Shown here piece after piece: positions 26,393-34,876 of a stretch of 64,000 nt of DNA. Within the stretch, counting starts at the first letter, position 1. The number at the start of each line of letters is the position of its first letter. The stretch is from Lactiplantibacillus pingfangensis (lineage in GTDB: Bacteria > Bacillota > Bacilli > Lactobacillales > Lactobacillaceae). The stretch covers positions 82,546 through 146,545 of the forward strand of contig NZ_BJDG01000004.1 of the NCBI RefSeq assembly GCF_005404945.1, given 5' to 3'. A model generated the notes under the pieces. That model was given only the letters and a program-made list of their open reading frames with translations, had not been told where the DNA came from and made no database searches. The translations under genes and the position numbers were made by a program.

Positions 26393-27445
26393 ATGACTTT
26401 AACCGAATTGCTAGCTCAAATGCACAATTACACTAAAATTGAAAAATACTTAATGACTCACAGAGATATTCGGAATAATCAACAACTTATCAACAACTTT
26501 AATCAGCATTTAAATCCTGATGAAACTGATAAGATGCTAGTCCCAATCATTAATGAATCTGACACCAGTGAACCAAGTACCTTTCCGGCTGACTTTTTCT
26601 TTTCCGAAGATGATCCGTTAAAAGTAAAAATGACACAACACACGCGCTACTCAACCCCCATCCTGCATAAACATGATTTTTACGAAATGTTTTATGTTTA
26701 TGAGGGCGAATTCATCCAACATATCAATCACGAAACAATGACCATGCATACTGGTGAAATCTGCTTAATTCAACCAGGCGTCTATCATTCACTAGATGTT
26801 GATAACTACAGCATCGTGCTAAATATTTTGATTGAGCGTCATACCTTTGAATCTATTTTTTTCAACGATTTAGTCGGAGATAGTACTTTTTCTACTTTCT
26901 TTCGGAATGACTTTTTTTCAGAAGAGCTCAATACTTATATTATTTTCAAAACACTAGGTGAACATGAAACACAAGATCTTATTCTTAAAATGTACTTAGA
27001 AATTTTAAATAAGCCACAGTACTACACTCAAGTGATTCATTCATATTTACTATTGCTTTTTAGTCATTTACTGAGGCATTTCATGCAAACGGCTATTATC
27101 CCAAAGCCTAATAAGAAACAAGATCTGATTGACTTCAAAATTATTACTGCTATTCAAAAGAACTATCAACAAATTACCTTATCAAAACTCGCACATCAAT
27201 TTCACTACTCAACTCAATATATTTCTCAACGTGTTAAGCATGCAACAGGATTGTCTTTCAGCCAATTCTTACTACAGCGTCGTATGCAGATTGCGACCGA
27301 ATTATTAAAAAGTACCGATAAAAAGATTAAGATAATCAGTGCCGAGGTCGGTTACAACAATGATGAAAACTTTATTCGGACTTTTAAACGTGAAAACGGC
27401 ATGCCGCCAGCAAGGTTTCGAGCAAATCATCAATCATTAAATTAA
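26393..27445 (+). CDS. AraC-family transcriptional regulator with cupin sensor
   Basis: About 350 residues from ATG 26393 (a GAAGTGG element upstream), or 365 from ATG 26348, which has no ribosome site. An N-terminal AraC-type cupin (HKHDFYEMFYVYEGEF, HTGEICLIQPGVYH) precedes a C-terminal double helix-turn-helix (LSKLAHQFHYSTQYISQRVK and the IISAEVGYNNDENFIRTFKR signature). Probably senses a sugar and activates the divergent rhamnosidase-GPH-MFS genes. Confidence 0.87.
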   Translation: MTLTELLAQMHNYTKIEKYLMTHRDIRNNQQLINNFNQHLNPDETDKMLVPIINESDTSEPSTFPADFFFSEDDPLKVKMTQHTRYSTPILHKHDFYEMFYVYEGEFIQHINHETMTMHTGEICLIQPGVYHSLDVDNYSIVLNILIERHTFESIFFNDLVGDSTFSTFFRNDFFSEELNTYIIFKTLGEHETQDLILKMYLEILNKPQYYTQVIHSYLLLLFSHLLRHFMQTAIIPKPNKKQDLIDFKIITAIQKNYQQITLSKLAHQFHYSTQYISQRVKHATGLSFSQFLLQRRMQIATELLKSTDKKIKIISAEVGYNNDENFIRTFKRENGMPPARFRANHQSLN

Positions 27446-27484
27446 TGCTTACTAACAATCTTGGTATAAAAAATCGAAAGAACA

Positions 27485-27582
27485 AATCCGAATGCTAACC
27501 ATCAACAAAACGTGCAACCTTTAGATATTTTGAAACTCTTTTACGCAAAAAACTCGTTGACGAAACACTGTCAACGAGTTTT
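27485..27582 (+). pseudogene. Remnant of a HAD hydrolase 3' end plus duplicated terminator
   Basis: Read in frame from 27485 this gives NPNANHQQ and PLDILKLF, matching the C-terminus of the HAD protein at 20446-21069 (DPNADHQQ, PLDILKLF) with a small internal deletion and a lost stop (TAC for TAA). It is followed by the identical 35-bp terminator (27548-27582). It bounds the rhamnoside island on the right. Confidence 0.8.
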
Positions 27583-27685
27583 TGGGCCATAAGTATGATT
27601 AGCCAACCAAAGACTAAAAAGTTAAAAACTGTCGCAAATACTGTCACATCAACAAGTAACCATGCTTAATCTCAATTTTTGACCG

Positions 27686-28528
27686 TTAAGCCAAAAATCG
27701 GTTTGCTCTTTCAACAAAATCTGAACCATTTTGAAAAATGCTGCCGTGACCGGCATCCGGATATATAACCAATTCGCTATTAGCGAGTTGCCGATGCAAG
27801 TCATACATATTGGGCTCAGTTGGCACCATTCGATCATTGTCACCATTCACAACCAAAACTGGTTGCCGTATTTCCGACAAATCAGCCGGTTGTGCGCATC
27901 CCCAACGATTAATCGCCTTTAATTGACGCCGATAGGCAAACCAAGAAATCGTACTGTCGCGTTGTTGTTGACGCCGTTTTAAGCGTTTCAAGAACTGGGC
28001 AGCACTGGTTTTACCATTGACTGTTCGTGTAAAGAATAATGTTGTTTTAATATCCTTGAAGGTGACCAAGGCCCGAACTAAATCCAGATCTGAAATACGA
28101 GTGACATTTTCAATTCCTTCGCCACCTCGAGGGCCAGTTCCAGCCAAAATTACTCGCTGAACGGCTTCAGGATGCTGCTCTAACATTTCTTGAGCAACCA
28201 TTCCACCCATTGAAAAACCAAGTAGATTAACCTTAGTAAGTTTAAGTGCCTCGATAAACTGCCAAGCATCCTTAGCCATACCTTGAATACGACCTGGCAC
28301 TTTTCCAGTCGAAGTCCCGACCCCTTGATAATCAAACGTAATCACCCGCTGATGTTTGGCAAGACCATCAATCACCTCGGGATCCCAATTATCTAAATTG
28401 GCGGAAAGATGGGTCAATGCAATCAATGGTACACCAACAGCTTCACCTAAATCTCGATAAGCATAAGTAACACCATTGTCGCCCGTAATTTTTTGAGTTG
28501 GTACCTTAGTGTAATCAAAATTTTTCAT
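27686..28528 (-). CDS. Alpha/beta-fold hydrolase
   Basis: About 280 residues. The nucleophile elbow is GFSMGG (about residue 98), the acid lies in NGDNDRMVP and the His in DAGHGS near the C-terminus, a complete Ser-Asp-His triad. Resembles proline-iminopeptidase/haloperoxidase-like esterases; substrate not predictable. ATG 28528 has GGAAGG 8 nt upstream; a GTG at 28537 abuts that site and is unlikely. It follows the oxidoreductase by 13 nt, probably cotranscribed and under the TetR regulator. Confidence 0.85.
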   Translation of the reverse strand: MKNFDYTKVPTQKITGDNGVTYAYRDLGEAVGVPLIALTHLSANLDNWDPEVIDGLAKHQRVITFDYQGVGTSTGKVPGRIQGMAKDAWQFIEALKLTKVNLLGFSMGGMVAQEMLEQHPEAVQRVILAGTGPRGGEGIENVTRISDLDLVRALVTFKDIKTTLFFTRTVNGKTSAAQFLKRLKRRQQQRDSTISWFAYRRQLKAINRWGCAQPADLSEIRQPVLVVNGDNDRMVPTEPNMYDLHRQLANSELVIYPDAGHGSIFQNGSDFVERANRFLA

Positions 28529-28541
28529 ATCCGTCACCTTC

Positions 28542-29543
28542 CTAAAACTTAATCAGAACTTTGCCTTTAGTCCGGCCATTAGCAACTAAGGCTAACGCAT
28601 CATTAACTTGTGCGAGTTTAAACTCAGTTGGATCAATTGCAGGAACAATGTTCTCACGTTCAACGATTTCAGTAATTTTTGCCAATTGCGTCCCATCACT
28701 GCGGACAAAAATAAAATGATATTGGACACCTGCTTTTTTCGCTTGGCGATCAAGTTGCGCACCAGCCATTGAAAAGAGCAGTGTTTTAGCCACTGATAAC
28801 TGATGATCTTGTGCAAACCGCCGATTAGGTCCCATCCGTAGTGAAAGTAAGCGACCACCTGGTTTCAAAACCGACAGCTCGTGAACCAATTCCCGTTTGC
28901 CAATCGTATCAATCACATAGTCAACTGGCGTGAGTTTTTCCCAATAATTTTCTTTCTTATAGTTAAAGTATTGTGAAATACCCATGGCAGTTGCAGTTTC
29001 TTCTCCGCGAGCATTGCCACTTACCATCACTTTCAAGCCTAATTCTTTAGCAATTGGGATGGCCAGCTGACCAAAGGAACCTGAGCCACCTGGAATCATC
29101 ACACTTTGTCCAGGTTGCGCCCCCAACTCTTCTTTGAAACCTTGATAGGCGGTTAAACCGGTTAAAGCAACCGCAGCAGCGTGTTCAAAGTCCAAATTTT
29201 TAGGTTTTAAGGCGACTGCTTGTTCATCAATCGTCACAAATTCCGCAAATGCACCAATCTTAGTCAATGGCAACCGTGAATAGATTTCATCACCAACGTG
29301 AAAACGCTGGACTTTTGAACCGACTGCAGTCACAATGCCAGATAACTCATTTCCCATTGTGACTGGCATGGCGTAATTTTGAATCAACTTCACACTGCCA
29401 CTCCCAATCAGATGTTCCAACGGATTGACTGCCGCCACTTTAACCTGAACAAGAACTTCATTATTGTTAGGAACTGGTTTGGGCAGGTCCTGTACGACCA
29501 ATTTAAACGCTTTTTCATATTTCATTAATTGCGCTGCTTGCAT
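28542..29543 (-). CDS. Zinc-independent MDR oxidoreductase (quinone oxidoreductase-like)
   Basis: 333 residues, medium-chain dehydrogenase/reductase. N-terminal GroES-like domain (HVGDEIYSRL) and NADPH-binding IPGGSGSFGQLAIPIAKELG (about 148-168). No catalytic or structural zinc ligands are seen, as in NADPH:quinone oxidoreductases. Probably reduces quinones or enones in the cytoplasm. It is divergent from a TetR gene and shares a control region containing repeated GTAACT motifs, so it is the likely target of that regulator. Confidence 0.87.
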   Translation of the reverse strand: MQAAQLMKYEKAFKLVVQDLPKPVPNNNEVLVQVKVAAVNPLEHLIGSGSVKLIQNYAMPVTMGNELSGIVTAVGSKVQRFHVGDEIYSRLPLTKIGAFAEFVTIDEQAVALKPKNLDFEHAAAVALTGLTAYQGFKEELGAQPGQSVMIPGGSGSFGQLAIPIAKELGLKVMVSGNARGEETATAMGISQYFNYKKENYWEKLTPVDYVIDTIGKRELVHELSVLKPGGRLLSLRMGPNRRFAQDHQLSVAKTLLFSMAGAQLDRQAKKAGVQYHFIFVRSDGTQLAKITEIVERENIVPAIDPTEFKLAQVNDALALVANGRTKGKVLIKF

Positions 29544-29572
29544 TTTTAATAAGCCCCTTTTTTACCCGACTT

Positions 29573-29646
29573 AAGTAACTTTTTCTCTATTTTGTAACTG
29601 GACACAGTATAACAAGCTAAGTTACAAAAAGCAAATAAAGTAACTT
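29573..29646. promoter_or_regulatory. Repeated GTAACT operators between oxidoreductase and TetR genes
   Basis: Copies of AGTAACTTTT/GTTACAAAAA occur at about 29574, 29593, 29620 and 29639. The last two form a perfect 7-bp inverted repeat AAGTTAC/GTAACTT (29619-29625 and 29640-29646). Their position between divergent genes fits an autoregulated TetR operator; assignment is inference. Confidence 0.5.
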
Positions 29647-29700
29647 TACGAATTGATTTGTGTTAGACTAGGTTTAATCAATTAGTCAAGGAGGGGTTTT

Positions 29701-30243
29701 ATGGCTCAAAACACCCGTGCCAAAATTATTGCAACGGCCGAAGCGCTCATCAGCCAAACTGGCAATGCCGGAATTACACTCAACCAGATTGCTGAACAAC
29801 TCGGCATGACCCACGCCGCTATCTATAAACACTTCCGCAACAAACAGGAGCTCTGGGAAGCGGTCGCCGCCACTTGGTTTAAACGTGAAATCATTGATAA
29901 GATCCAAATTACAGCAACTGGGACCCCAGCTGAACAACTGCATGATTGGCTGTGGGCCTTCGTGACTGCTAAAAAAAGAACTTACAACACCAATCCTCAA
30001 ATGTTTACACTCAACACGCAATATATTGATAACCAGCCAATGGCTCTGCGCACAGTCTTAAAAGACGCCTATCGAATCATTGATACACTCATGAACTACC
30101 ATGATGAAAATTATGAACGGGCAGAGCTCATTCTGGCCGCTTTCTCAATTTTCACACTACCCAATTTTAAAGAGACTTGGAATGAGCCCGACTATCAGCC
30201 ACGATTTGAACGCCTTTGGCAACTTATCAAAAATGGTCTATAA
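29701..30243 (+). CDS. TetR/AcrR-family transcriptional regulator
   Basis: 180 residues. N-terminal helix-turn-helix: GITLNQIAEQLGMTHAAIYKHFRNKQELW (about 23-52), the classical TetR recognition helix. The C-terminal ligand domain is unspecific. Strong AAGGAGG site before ATG. Divergent from the MDR oxidoreductase and alpha/beta hydrolase, which it probably represses. Confidence 0.9.
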   Translation: MAQNTRAKIIATAEALISQTGNAGITLNQIAEQLGMTHAAIYKHFRNKQELWEAVAATWFKREIIDKIQITATGTPAEQLHDWLWAFVTAKKRTYNTNPQMFTLNTQYIDNQPMALRTVLKDAYRIIDTLMNYHDENYERAELILAAFSIFTLPNFKETWNEPDYQPRFERLWQLIKNGL

Positions 30244-30245
30244 AG

Positions 30246-30291
30246 AAAACAGGATTCCAAGTCGATTTTTCGACCCAGAATCCTGTTTTTT
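30246..30291. terminator. Bidirectional terminator
   Basis: A 12-bp stem AAAACAGGATTC (30246-30257) with 30278-30289, plus an inner GTCGA/TCGAC pairing, between convergent genes; T-rich on the right and A-rich on the left. Confidence 0.85.
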
Positions 30292-30296
30292 AACGG

Positions 30297-31115
30297 CTAA
30301 TTTTCACGATCTTCAAAAGCAACTTGCGCTGTAATCTGATAATCGCCGGGCTGTTCAATCGTTGCTGAACGTCCCGCAATCTTTTCCATGCCGCCAGTAA
30401 TGACTGTGGAAGCCAGATATAACTTATAATCTTCATGCGCATCGTGGACATCGGTTAGCCCAACGCGCGTAATGTGTCCAACTGGTAATTGGTCAATTTG
30501 ATTAATGCCGGCGTACACCGTCATTCGATGATTCTCAAGCTTTAATTGCGAATAAGGAATCTGAATGCCCTGACCAATCGCAGCAACCGGATCACCAGTC
30601 GCCTTAACTTGTTGCATGATATCTTGATCACTCATGCCACCATAATCCAAGCGTACAATATTAGCAGCTTGCAGTTGATCAACAATTTGATGCACATTTC
30701 GTTGTTCTTCACGCGACGTTTTGACCGCGGCTGGTAACAACTCCTGGCCGTCAAAAATACCATTAGCCGGAATATAAGGCTGTTGGGCACCTTGGCGGGC
30801 TTGCTTTTCGGCGGCAAGCGCTTCTTTAGGCTTACCTCCTAATAACTTTTCAATTTTTGGTGATAAATCATACTTGGCCTTTTTCTCGGTGAAATAATAA
30901 ATCACATTCAGCGTAATGAAATAAATAAGCACCAAGAAAACTAGCATGTAGAGCAAGCCCCGTAACCAGGCACCATTGCGCATCAACTGAATGGCAACAT
31001 AGCCGAGATACAAGTTCCCAGCAATCCCAATTGCGATATAGATTTGGTTCTTGATTTTTAAATTGACATTAACGTAGCCGAGGGCATGGTTGATCATATC
31101 TAAAATACTAAACAT
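30297..31115 (-). CDS. Conserved membrane protein of unknown function
   Basis: 272 residues. Two strongly hydrophobic segments (about 28-48 and 52-74) and then a soluble region of about 190 residues with no motif I recognise. I believe related proteins occur across lactobacilli, but no function is known to me. It follows the Ser/Thr-rich anchored protein gene by 3 nt, so the two are likely made together and may interact at the membrane. Confidence 0.7.
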   Translation of the reverse strand: MFSILDMINHALGYVNVNLKIKNQIYIAIGIAGNLYLGYVAIQLMRNGAWLRGLLYMLVFLVLIYFITLNVIYYFTEKKAKYDLSPKIEKLLGGKPKEALAAEKQARQGAQQPYIPANGIFDGQELLPAAVKTSREEQRNVHQIVDQLQAANIVRLDYGGMSDQDIMQQVKATGDPVAAIGQGIQIPYSQLKLENHRMTVYAGINQIDQLPVGHITRVGLTDVHDAHEDYKLYLASTVITGGMEKIAGRSATIEQPGDYQITAQVAFEDREN

Positions 31116-31118
31116 TGC

Positions 31119-31583
31119 CTAGTCGCCCCCGTTTGTTGTGGTATCGTTCGTATTGTCCGTCGTCGTCGTGGCAGAACTTGTGGCACTTGACGAAGACTCA
31201 TCAGACGTCCCACTATTGGTCGACGAGCTTGCGGCTGAGCTAGAACTGGTATCCGTCGTTGAACTGGCAGAATTGGTATTTTCAGCCGAAGAACTGCTGG
31301 TCGTTTGCGTATCAGTCGTTGAACTGCTGCTTTCTTGTGAACTTTGATTATCTGAATTAGATGACTCGTTACTCGAGTCTGATGAACTACTATCACTGTT
31401 TTTATCACTAGCATTTTTATCACTAGTTGTGCTGCTAGAAGTCGAGACGACGCGACTACTGCTAGCCTTGGCACCATTAACTGTATTCGTTGTTTTATTG
31501 ACAACCACATTGGTGGCGCCCAGTGCTAAAACGATCGAAACAATTGCAAATGGTGAAATAAATGGTGGTGTTCGATAAGCCAT
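31119..31583 (-). CDS. Ser/Thr-rich membrane-anchored surface protein
   Basis: About 154 residues. A hydrophobic signal anchor (about 9-27) is followed by more than 110 residues made almost only of Ser, Thr, Asp, Asn, Ala and Glu, with no LPxTG motif. Such low-complexity tails are usually extracellular linkers, often glycosylated. ATG 31583 has AAGGGA 9 nt upstream; the ATG at 31592 abuts that site. No enzymatic domain is present. Likely partner of the membrane protein encoded directly downstream. Confidence 0.7.
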   Translation of the reverse strand: MAYRTPPFISPFAIVSIVLALGATNVVVNKTTNTVNGAKASSSRVVSTSSSTTSDKNASDKNSDSSSSDSSNESSNSDNQSSQESSSSTTDTQTTSSSSAENTNSASSTTDTSSSSAASSSTNSGTSDESSSSATSSATTTTDNTNDTTTNGGD

Positions 31584-31726
31584 CGATGTCATTCCCTTCT
31601 AATCTTTCCATGCGATATTCTCAATCTCTAATTAAACCATGCTTATGGGTCAAATGCATTAAAAGTGGTCGAAATTAATAAAGTCTTTAGGACAAGCTTA
31701 CCACGTCTCAATCGCCTTTTGGGCAA

Positions 31727-31751
31727 GAAAAAAGCCGACAGCGTGTCGACT
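31727..31751 (-). terminator. Terminator after the Fur-family gene
   Basis: 8-bp stem (31744-31751 with 31733-31740, one G-T pair), CGC loop and a T6 run on the minus strand; the stem overlaps the end of the stop codon. Confidence 0.7.
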
Positions 31752-32193
31752 AGTTTTTCTGGGCCGCTTTTGCGGTGCAGTCCTCACACAAGCCATATAT
31801 TTCCATGCGATGACCGGTTATTTTACAGCCAGGGAGCTGTGCTTCATAGGCATCTAATGGACACGCCTGTAACTCAATAACGCGACCACAATTCGAACAA
31901 ACAAAATGATGGTGATGTTGGTGTTCAAAATCACACTGATATTTCACCAAGGTCTGATTGTCAGCGGACTTCACTTCTAACAAGCCAAGTGTCTCAAATT
32001 CTTTGATATTACGATAAATCGTATTATGACTCATGCCGGCAAACAACGTCCGCATATGCTCATCAACGGCTGAAATCGCTACATAGTGATCCTGATAGGT
32101 CACTAGATAATCCAATAGTGCCTGCCGTTGCTTCGTAATTTTTAATTGGTTACGCCGTAATATTGATACCGCTTGTTCCAGTGTCGCTTCCAT
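31750..32193 (-). CDS. Fur-family metalloregulator (Zur/PerR/Fur type)
   Basis: 147 residues. Winged helix N-terminus (ITKQRQALLDYL, SHNTIYRNIKEFETLGLL) and dimerisation domain with HQHHHHFVC and two CxxC pairs (CSNCG, CEDC) for a structural zinc. An excellent Fur-family palindrome upstream suggests autoregulation. The operator resembles the Zur consensus most closely, so zinc is the best guess, but Fur and PerR are not excluded. Confidence 0.87.
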   Translation of the reverse strand: MEATLEQAVSILRRNQLKITKQRQALLDYLVTYQDHYVAISAVDEHMRTLFAGMSHNTIYRNIKEFETLGLLEVKSADNQTLVKYQCDFEHQHHHHFVCSNCGRVIELQACPLDAYEAQLPGCKITGHRMEIYGLCEDCTAKAAQKN

Positions 32194-32212
32194 CTTGCCG
32201 GCCTCCGTTTAC

Positions 32213-32235
32213 TAAATCATAATCATTACTATTTA
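32213..32235. promoter_or_regulatory. Fur/Zur-type operator
   Basis: A near-palindromic 7-1-7 type sequence with core TAATCATTA flanked by TAAATCA and CTATTTA, 20 nt before the regulator's start codon. It differs at two positions from the Bacillus Zur box core as I recall it (AAATCGTAATnATTACGATTT), and fits the Fur and PerR boxes less well. Confidence 0.7.
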
Positions 32236-32263
32236 GTTTAGCATACCCGCTTCTGAAAGTGAA

Positions 32264-32842
32264 TTAATTCGCCGACTGTGGATCGGACTGGTACTGGGCA
32301 ATCAACCGATCCAATTCTTGTTGCGTTTGCGCCCAGTCATCATTGACGATAACTTGGGCGTGACCAACTAACCCTGCCGGTAACTGCTGATCCCGCAAAT
32401 ATTCTTTGCTCGCAACGCGCCGTTCGATCCGAACTTGCTGATCACCACGTTTGGTTAGGCGTTCAATCAAAGCCTGTTGATCACTGACTTCTAAGTAGAT
32501 CACGACGGCCTGTTCACCAAGTTCATGGGCATAAGTCACGGCGCCTGCCGTATCCAACACAATACTAATCAACGGCGACTTTCGCCAGCCTGCTGCTAAG
32601 CCTTCACGCGATGAACCGTATTGGTTACCACTATAGGTCACATGTTCTAAATAATGCTTGGTACGAAAACTGGCTGGCGTCTCAAAATAATAGTCGACCC
32701 CATCGCGTTCGCCAACTCTTGGGAGGCGAGTTGTGTGCGTAATCACTTGTGGCATGTTATAGTGTTCTTTCAAATACTGGCTGACAGTTGTTTTACCACT
32801 ACCAGTCGGACCAGTAATGACAAAAACTTTGTTATGAGTCAT
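32264..32842 (-). CDS. Guanylate-kinase-like protein
   Basis: 192 residues. P-loop GPTGSGKTT (10-18), then the THTTRLPRVGERDGVDYYF segment, the GMP-binding TTR-P--GE-DGVDYYF pattern of guanylate kinases, and a LID-like Arg-rich RIERRVASKE. Shorter and more divergent than the essential Gmk, so probably a paralog. Lactobacilli commonly carry such a second copy. Function beyond nucleotide phosphorylation is not evident. Confidence 0.8.
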   Translation of the reverse strand: MTHNKVFVITGPTGSGKTTVSQYLKEHYNMPQVITHTTRLPRVGERDGVDYYFETPASFRTKHYLEHVTYSGNQYGSSREGLAAGWRKSPLISIVLDTAGAVTYAHELGEQAVVIYLEVSDQQALIERLTKRGDQQVRIERRVASKEYLRDQQLPAGLVGHAQVIVNDDWAQTQQELDRLIAQYQSDPQSAN

Positions 32843-32994
32843 TAGGTAGTTCTCTCCTATTTTACAATTTCTGTAAGGCTTTTCATTTGCATTATACCGT
32901 GCAACCGTGTATAGTTTCTATCTTGTAAGGTTCAAAGATGATGTAAGCATCTCGTAGCAAAACCAAACAATTTTCATGAAGGAGGTTTTGTCAC

Positions 32995-33144
32995 ATGAAA
33001 TTTCAAGCGACAAACAGCTGGTTCAGTATCGTACTGGATACCCAGCGTCAATTATTCGTTGCAACTGACAAACTTCATCCAGAATTGCGCGCTGAAGGCG
33101 TTACAATCGAAGATGCAGTTGCGAACTTAAAAACTCAAGCCTAA
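32995..33144 (+). CDS. 49-residue conserved-looking small protein
   Basis: A short gene with an excellent GAAGGAGG site 9 nt before ATG 32995 and stop TAA at 33142-33144, closed by a terminator at 33206-33250. The protein begins MKFQATNSWFSIVLDTQRQL and ends in an amphipathic segment (VTIEDAVANLKTQA); no membrane segment or cysteine. Mixed hydrophobic and charged composition suggests a small folded cytoplasmic protein. It stands alone as a monocistronic gene. I do not recognise the family. Confidence 0.75.
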   Translation: MKFQATNSWFSIVLDTQRQLFVATDKLHPELRAEGVTIEDAVANLKTQA

Positions 33145-33205
33145 AAATCGTTCATTATAATTCAAAAATTGATGTCCATTTTATCTTGCTCTAGTTTCAT
33201 AGTTT

Positions 33206-33250
33206 AAAAATTACTGGTAACCGTTTATGCGACGGTGCCAGTAATTTTTT
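33206..33250 (+). terminator. Terminator of the 49-residue gene
   Basis: A stem of about 15 bp (AAATTACTGG with CCAGTAATTT, then ACCGT/ACGGT with one bulge) ends in six T, 62 nt past the stop. Confidence 0.8.
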
Positions 33251-33279
33251 GGCTTAAAACCCGAAACTTGAATGGACAA

Positions 33280-33342
33280 AAGGACTCGTAAACACTGTCA
33301 TATAGGCAACAATTAGTGGTGATTCCGCTCCGGCAGTCAGAA
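33280..33342 (-). repeat. Structured intergenic repeat, head fragment
   Basis: Resembles the left end of copies 1 and 2 (the stretch through CCGCTCCGGCAGTCAGAA), then stops. The right edge touches the stop of the minus-strand NUDIX gene at 33344, as the other copies do for their neighbours. Confidence 0.6.
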
Positions 33343-33343
33343 C

Positions 33344-33763
33344 CTAATTCAACTTCTTTTCAATGTAATCATTAGCCTGATCGAGTAATTTCTTCAAATT
33401 ATCGTAAGTCAAACGGTCGCGAGCCGTCGCGTAGTCGAACCAGCCAGTCGCACTGATTTCAATTTGCTGACGCGTGATGGCGACCCCGGCTGGCACTTCA
33501 CTGACGAATAACGTCATTTGTTTCCGGTTGCCATTAGGTAAATCATATTCAGTGTAACCTTTGAATTTTGTATCCAAGGTAACTGTCAATTGTGTTTCTT
33601 CACGAATTTCCCGTAAGGCTGCTTCAGCCAAGGTTTCTTCACCCTCAACGTGGCCCTTCGGGAAGCCCCAAAAATCACTCGTCGCGCTTTGCAACAAGAG
33701 ATAAGCGGGATGGCCATCTTTTTGCTGATAAACCACGGCACCGCTTGTAACTTCAATACTCAT
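33344..33763 (-). CDS. NUDIX hydrolase (Ap4A hydrolase/MutT-like)
   Basis: 139 residues. Perfect Nudix box beginning GHVEGEETLAEAA and continuing REIREETQL (about residues 38-60), which binds Mg2+ and cleaves X-linked nucleoside diphosphates. The short size and the FWGFPKGH segment before the box resemble bis(5'-nucleosyl)-tetraphosphatases. Cytoplasmic housekeeping. Start ATG has AGGAGG-type site upstream. Confidence 0.88.
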   Translation of the reverse strand: MSIEVTSGAVVYQQKDGHPAYLLLQSATSDFWGFPKGHVEGEETLAEAALREIREETQLTVTLDTKFKGYTEYDLPNGNRKQMTLFVSEVPAGVAITRQQIEISATGWFDYATARDRLTYDNLKKLLDQANDYIEKKLN

Positions 33764-33825
33764 CTCGTGAAATTCCTCCTAATTCGATTTCAATTCATTA
33801 ACTAGTAGTATAACATTTTCCGTCA

Positions 33826-34641
33826 TTAATCTAGCGTTAAAATCGCATGTAGTAGGCCACCTAGTGCAACGCCTTGCCGCTCATCGGGTCGTTTTTCTGC
33901 GAGCGTTTCTGCAACTGCTAGATGTAGCCACTGATTGGCAAGTGTCAAACTACGTGTTAAGGAATAGCCCCGCCCAAGCAGCCCCGCAATAACTGCCGCT
34001 AAGGTATCACCGGTGCCATTATAATGACCAGCTAATCGGGGTTCGCCAATAAATTGGACGCCAGCCGCGGTCAACCAAGCACAACCAATTCTACCGTTTT
34101 GGGTGACATCGGTAATCACCGCATGGGCTCCTGGCTTCAATAATTTTTGTAACGCAGTCAACGTTTGCAACAGATCTGGTTGATCTGTATAGGGTAAGCC
34201 CGCTAACAAGCTCGCCTCGGTGACATTCGGTAAAATGACATCCGCCAAACGAATTAGCTGACGCATCGCGACAACGTAATCATCGTCGAAACCTGAATAT
34301 AACTTGCCTAAGTCCCCCATGACTGGATCAACCACTAACAAGTCCAAGGCTTGTTGCGCCAAATAATCTTGTAACAACTGGCAAAGTTCAACCGTCCCAA
34401 CATAGCCAATCAACCCTTGCTTAAAATCTAACTGGGCCACCGTCCAATGTTTAAAAACTTTTGGCAACCAATCTGCTAGATTCATGACTGCCGGTGTGCC
34501 GTAACCACTCGTATGGGTCGATAATAGGCTGGTCGGCAACGCCGCAACTTGATAGTCCATGGCGGTCAGTACGGAAACCGCCGCTGTCAGCGAAATCCCA
34601 CCGACAGCTGATAAATCTTCTGCGACTAACATTGATGACAT
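33826..34641 (-). CDS. Pyridoxal/pyridoxamine kinase-like (PfkB/ribokinase fold)
   Basis: 271 residues. VVDPVMGDLGKLYSGF, LPNVTEASLL and the anion-hole NGTGDTLAAVI (about 223-233, catalytic Asp) are the ThiD/PdxK subset motifs of the ribokinase fold. It would phosphorylate vitamin B6 at the 5' hydroxyl with ATP. The TDVTQNGRIG lid region is compatible with PdxY/PdxK. Strong GAGGAGG site before ATG 34641. Monocistronic. Confidence 0.85.
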   Translation of the reverse strand: MSSMLVAEDLSAVGGISLTAAVSVLTAMDYQVAALPTSLLSTHTSGYGTPAVMNLADWLPKVFKHWTVAQLDFKQGLIGYVGTVELCQLLQDYLAQQALDLLVVDPVMGDLGKLYSGFDDDYVVAMRQLIRLADVILPNVTEASLLAGLPYTDQPDLLQTLTALQKLLKPGAHAVITDVTQNGRIGCAWLTAAGVQFIGEPRLAGHYNGTGDTLAAVIAGLLGRGYSLTRSLTLANQWLHLAVAETLAEKRPDERQGVALGGLLHAILTLD

Positions 34642-34778
34642 TTTGCCTACCTCCTCTTAAACTCGTTTCACTAATCATCTTATCAGAATTCAAACGCATT
34701 GTAACGCGTATTAGTCCCGTTAAACGCCCCAATAAACCAGTTAGGCTGGTCACTTTTTAAATTAGCACCTGATTCTAA

Positions 34779-34808
34779 TTGACTTTTAATAATCAGTCAC
34801 GGTATCAT
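34779..34808 (+). promoter_or_regulatory. Promoter of the amino acid permease gene
   Basis: TTGACT (34779-34784) with 18 nt to TATCAT (34803-34808), about 70 nt before the chosen start codon. Confidence 0.55.
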
Positions 34809-34876
34809 GTGAACATAGTTAATTGTCGAATTGTAACAATGAACTGTTAATAATCACCAAAAAGGAGACAAAATTT

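Noticed and set aside
31100..31510. 136-residue Arg/Val-rich open frame on the minus strand
   Set aside because: Shadow frame of the Ser/Thr-rich gene; its composition follows from the repetitive serine codons.
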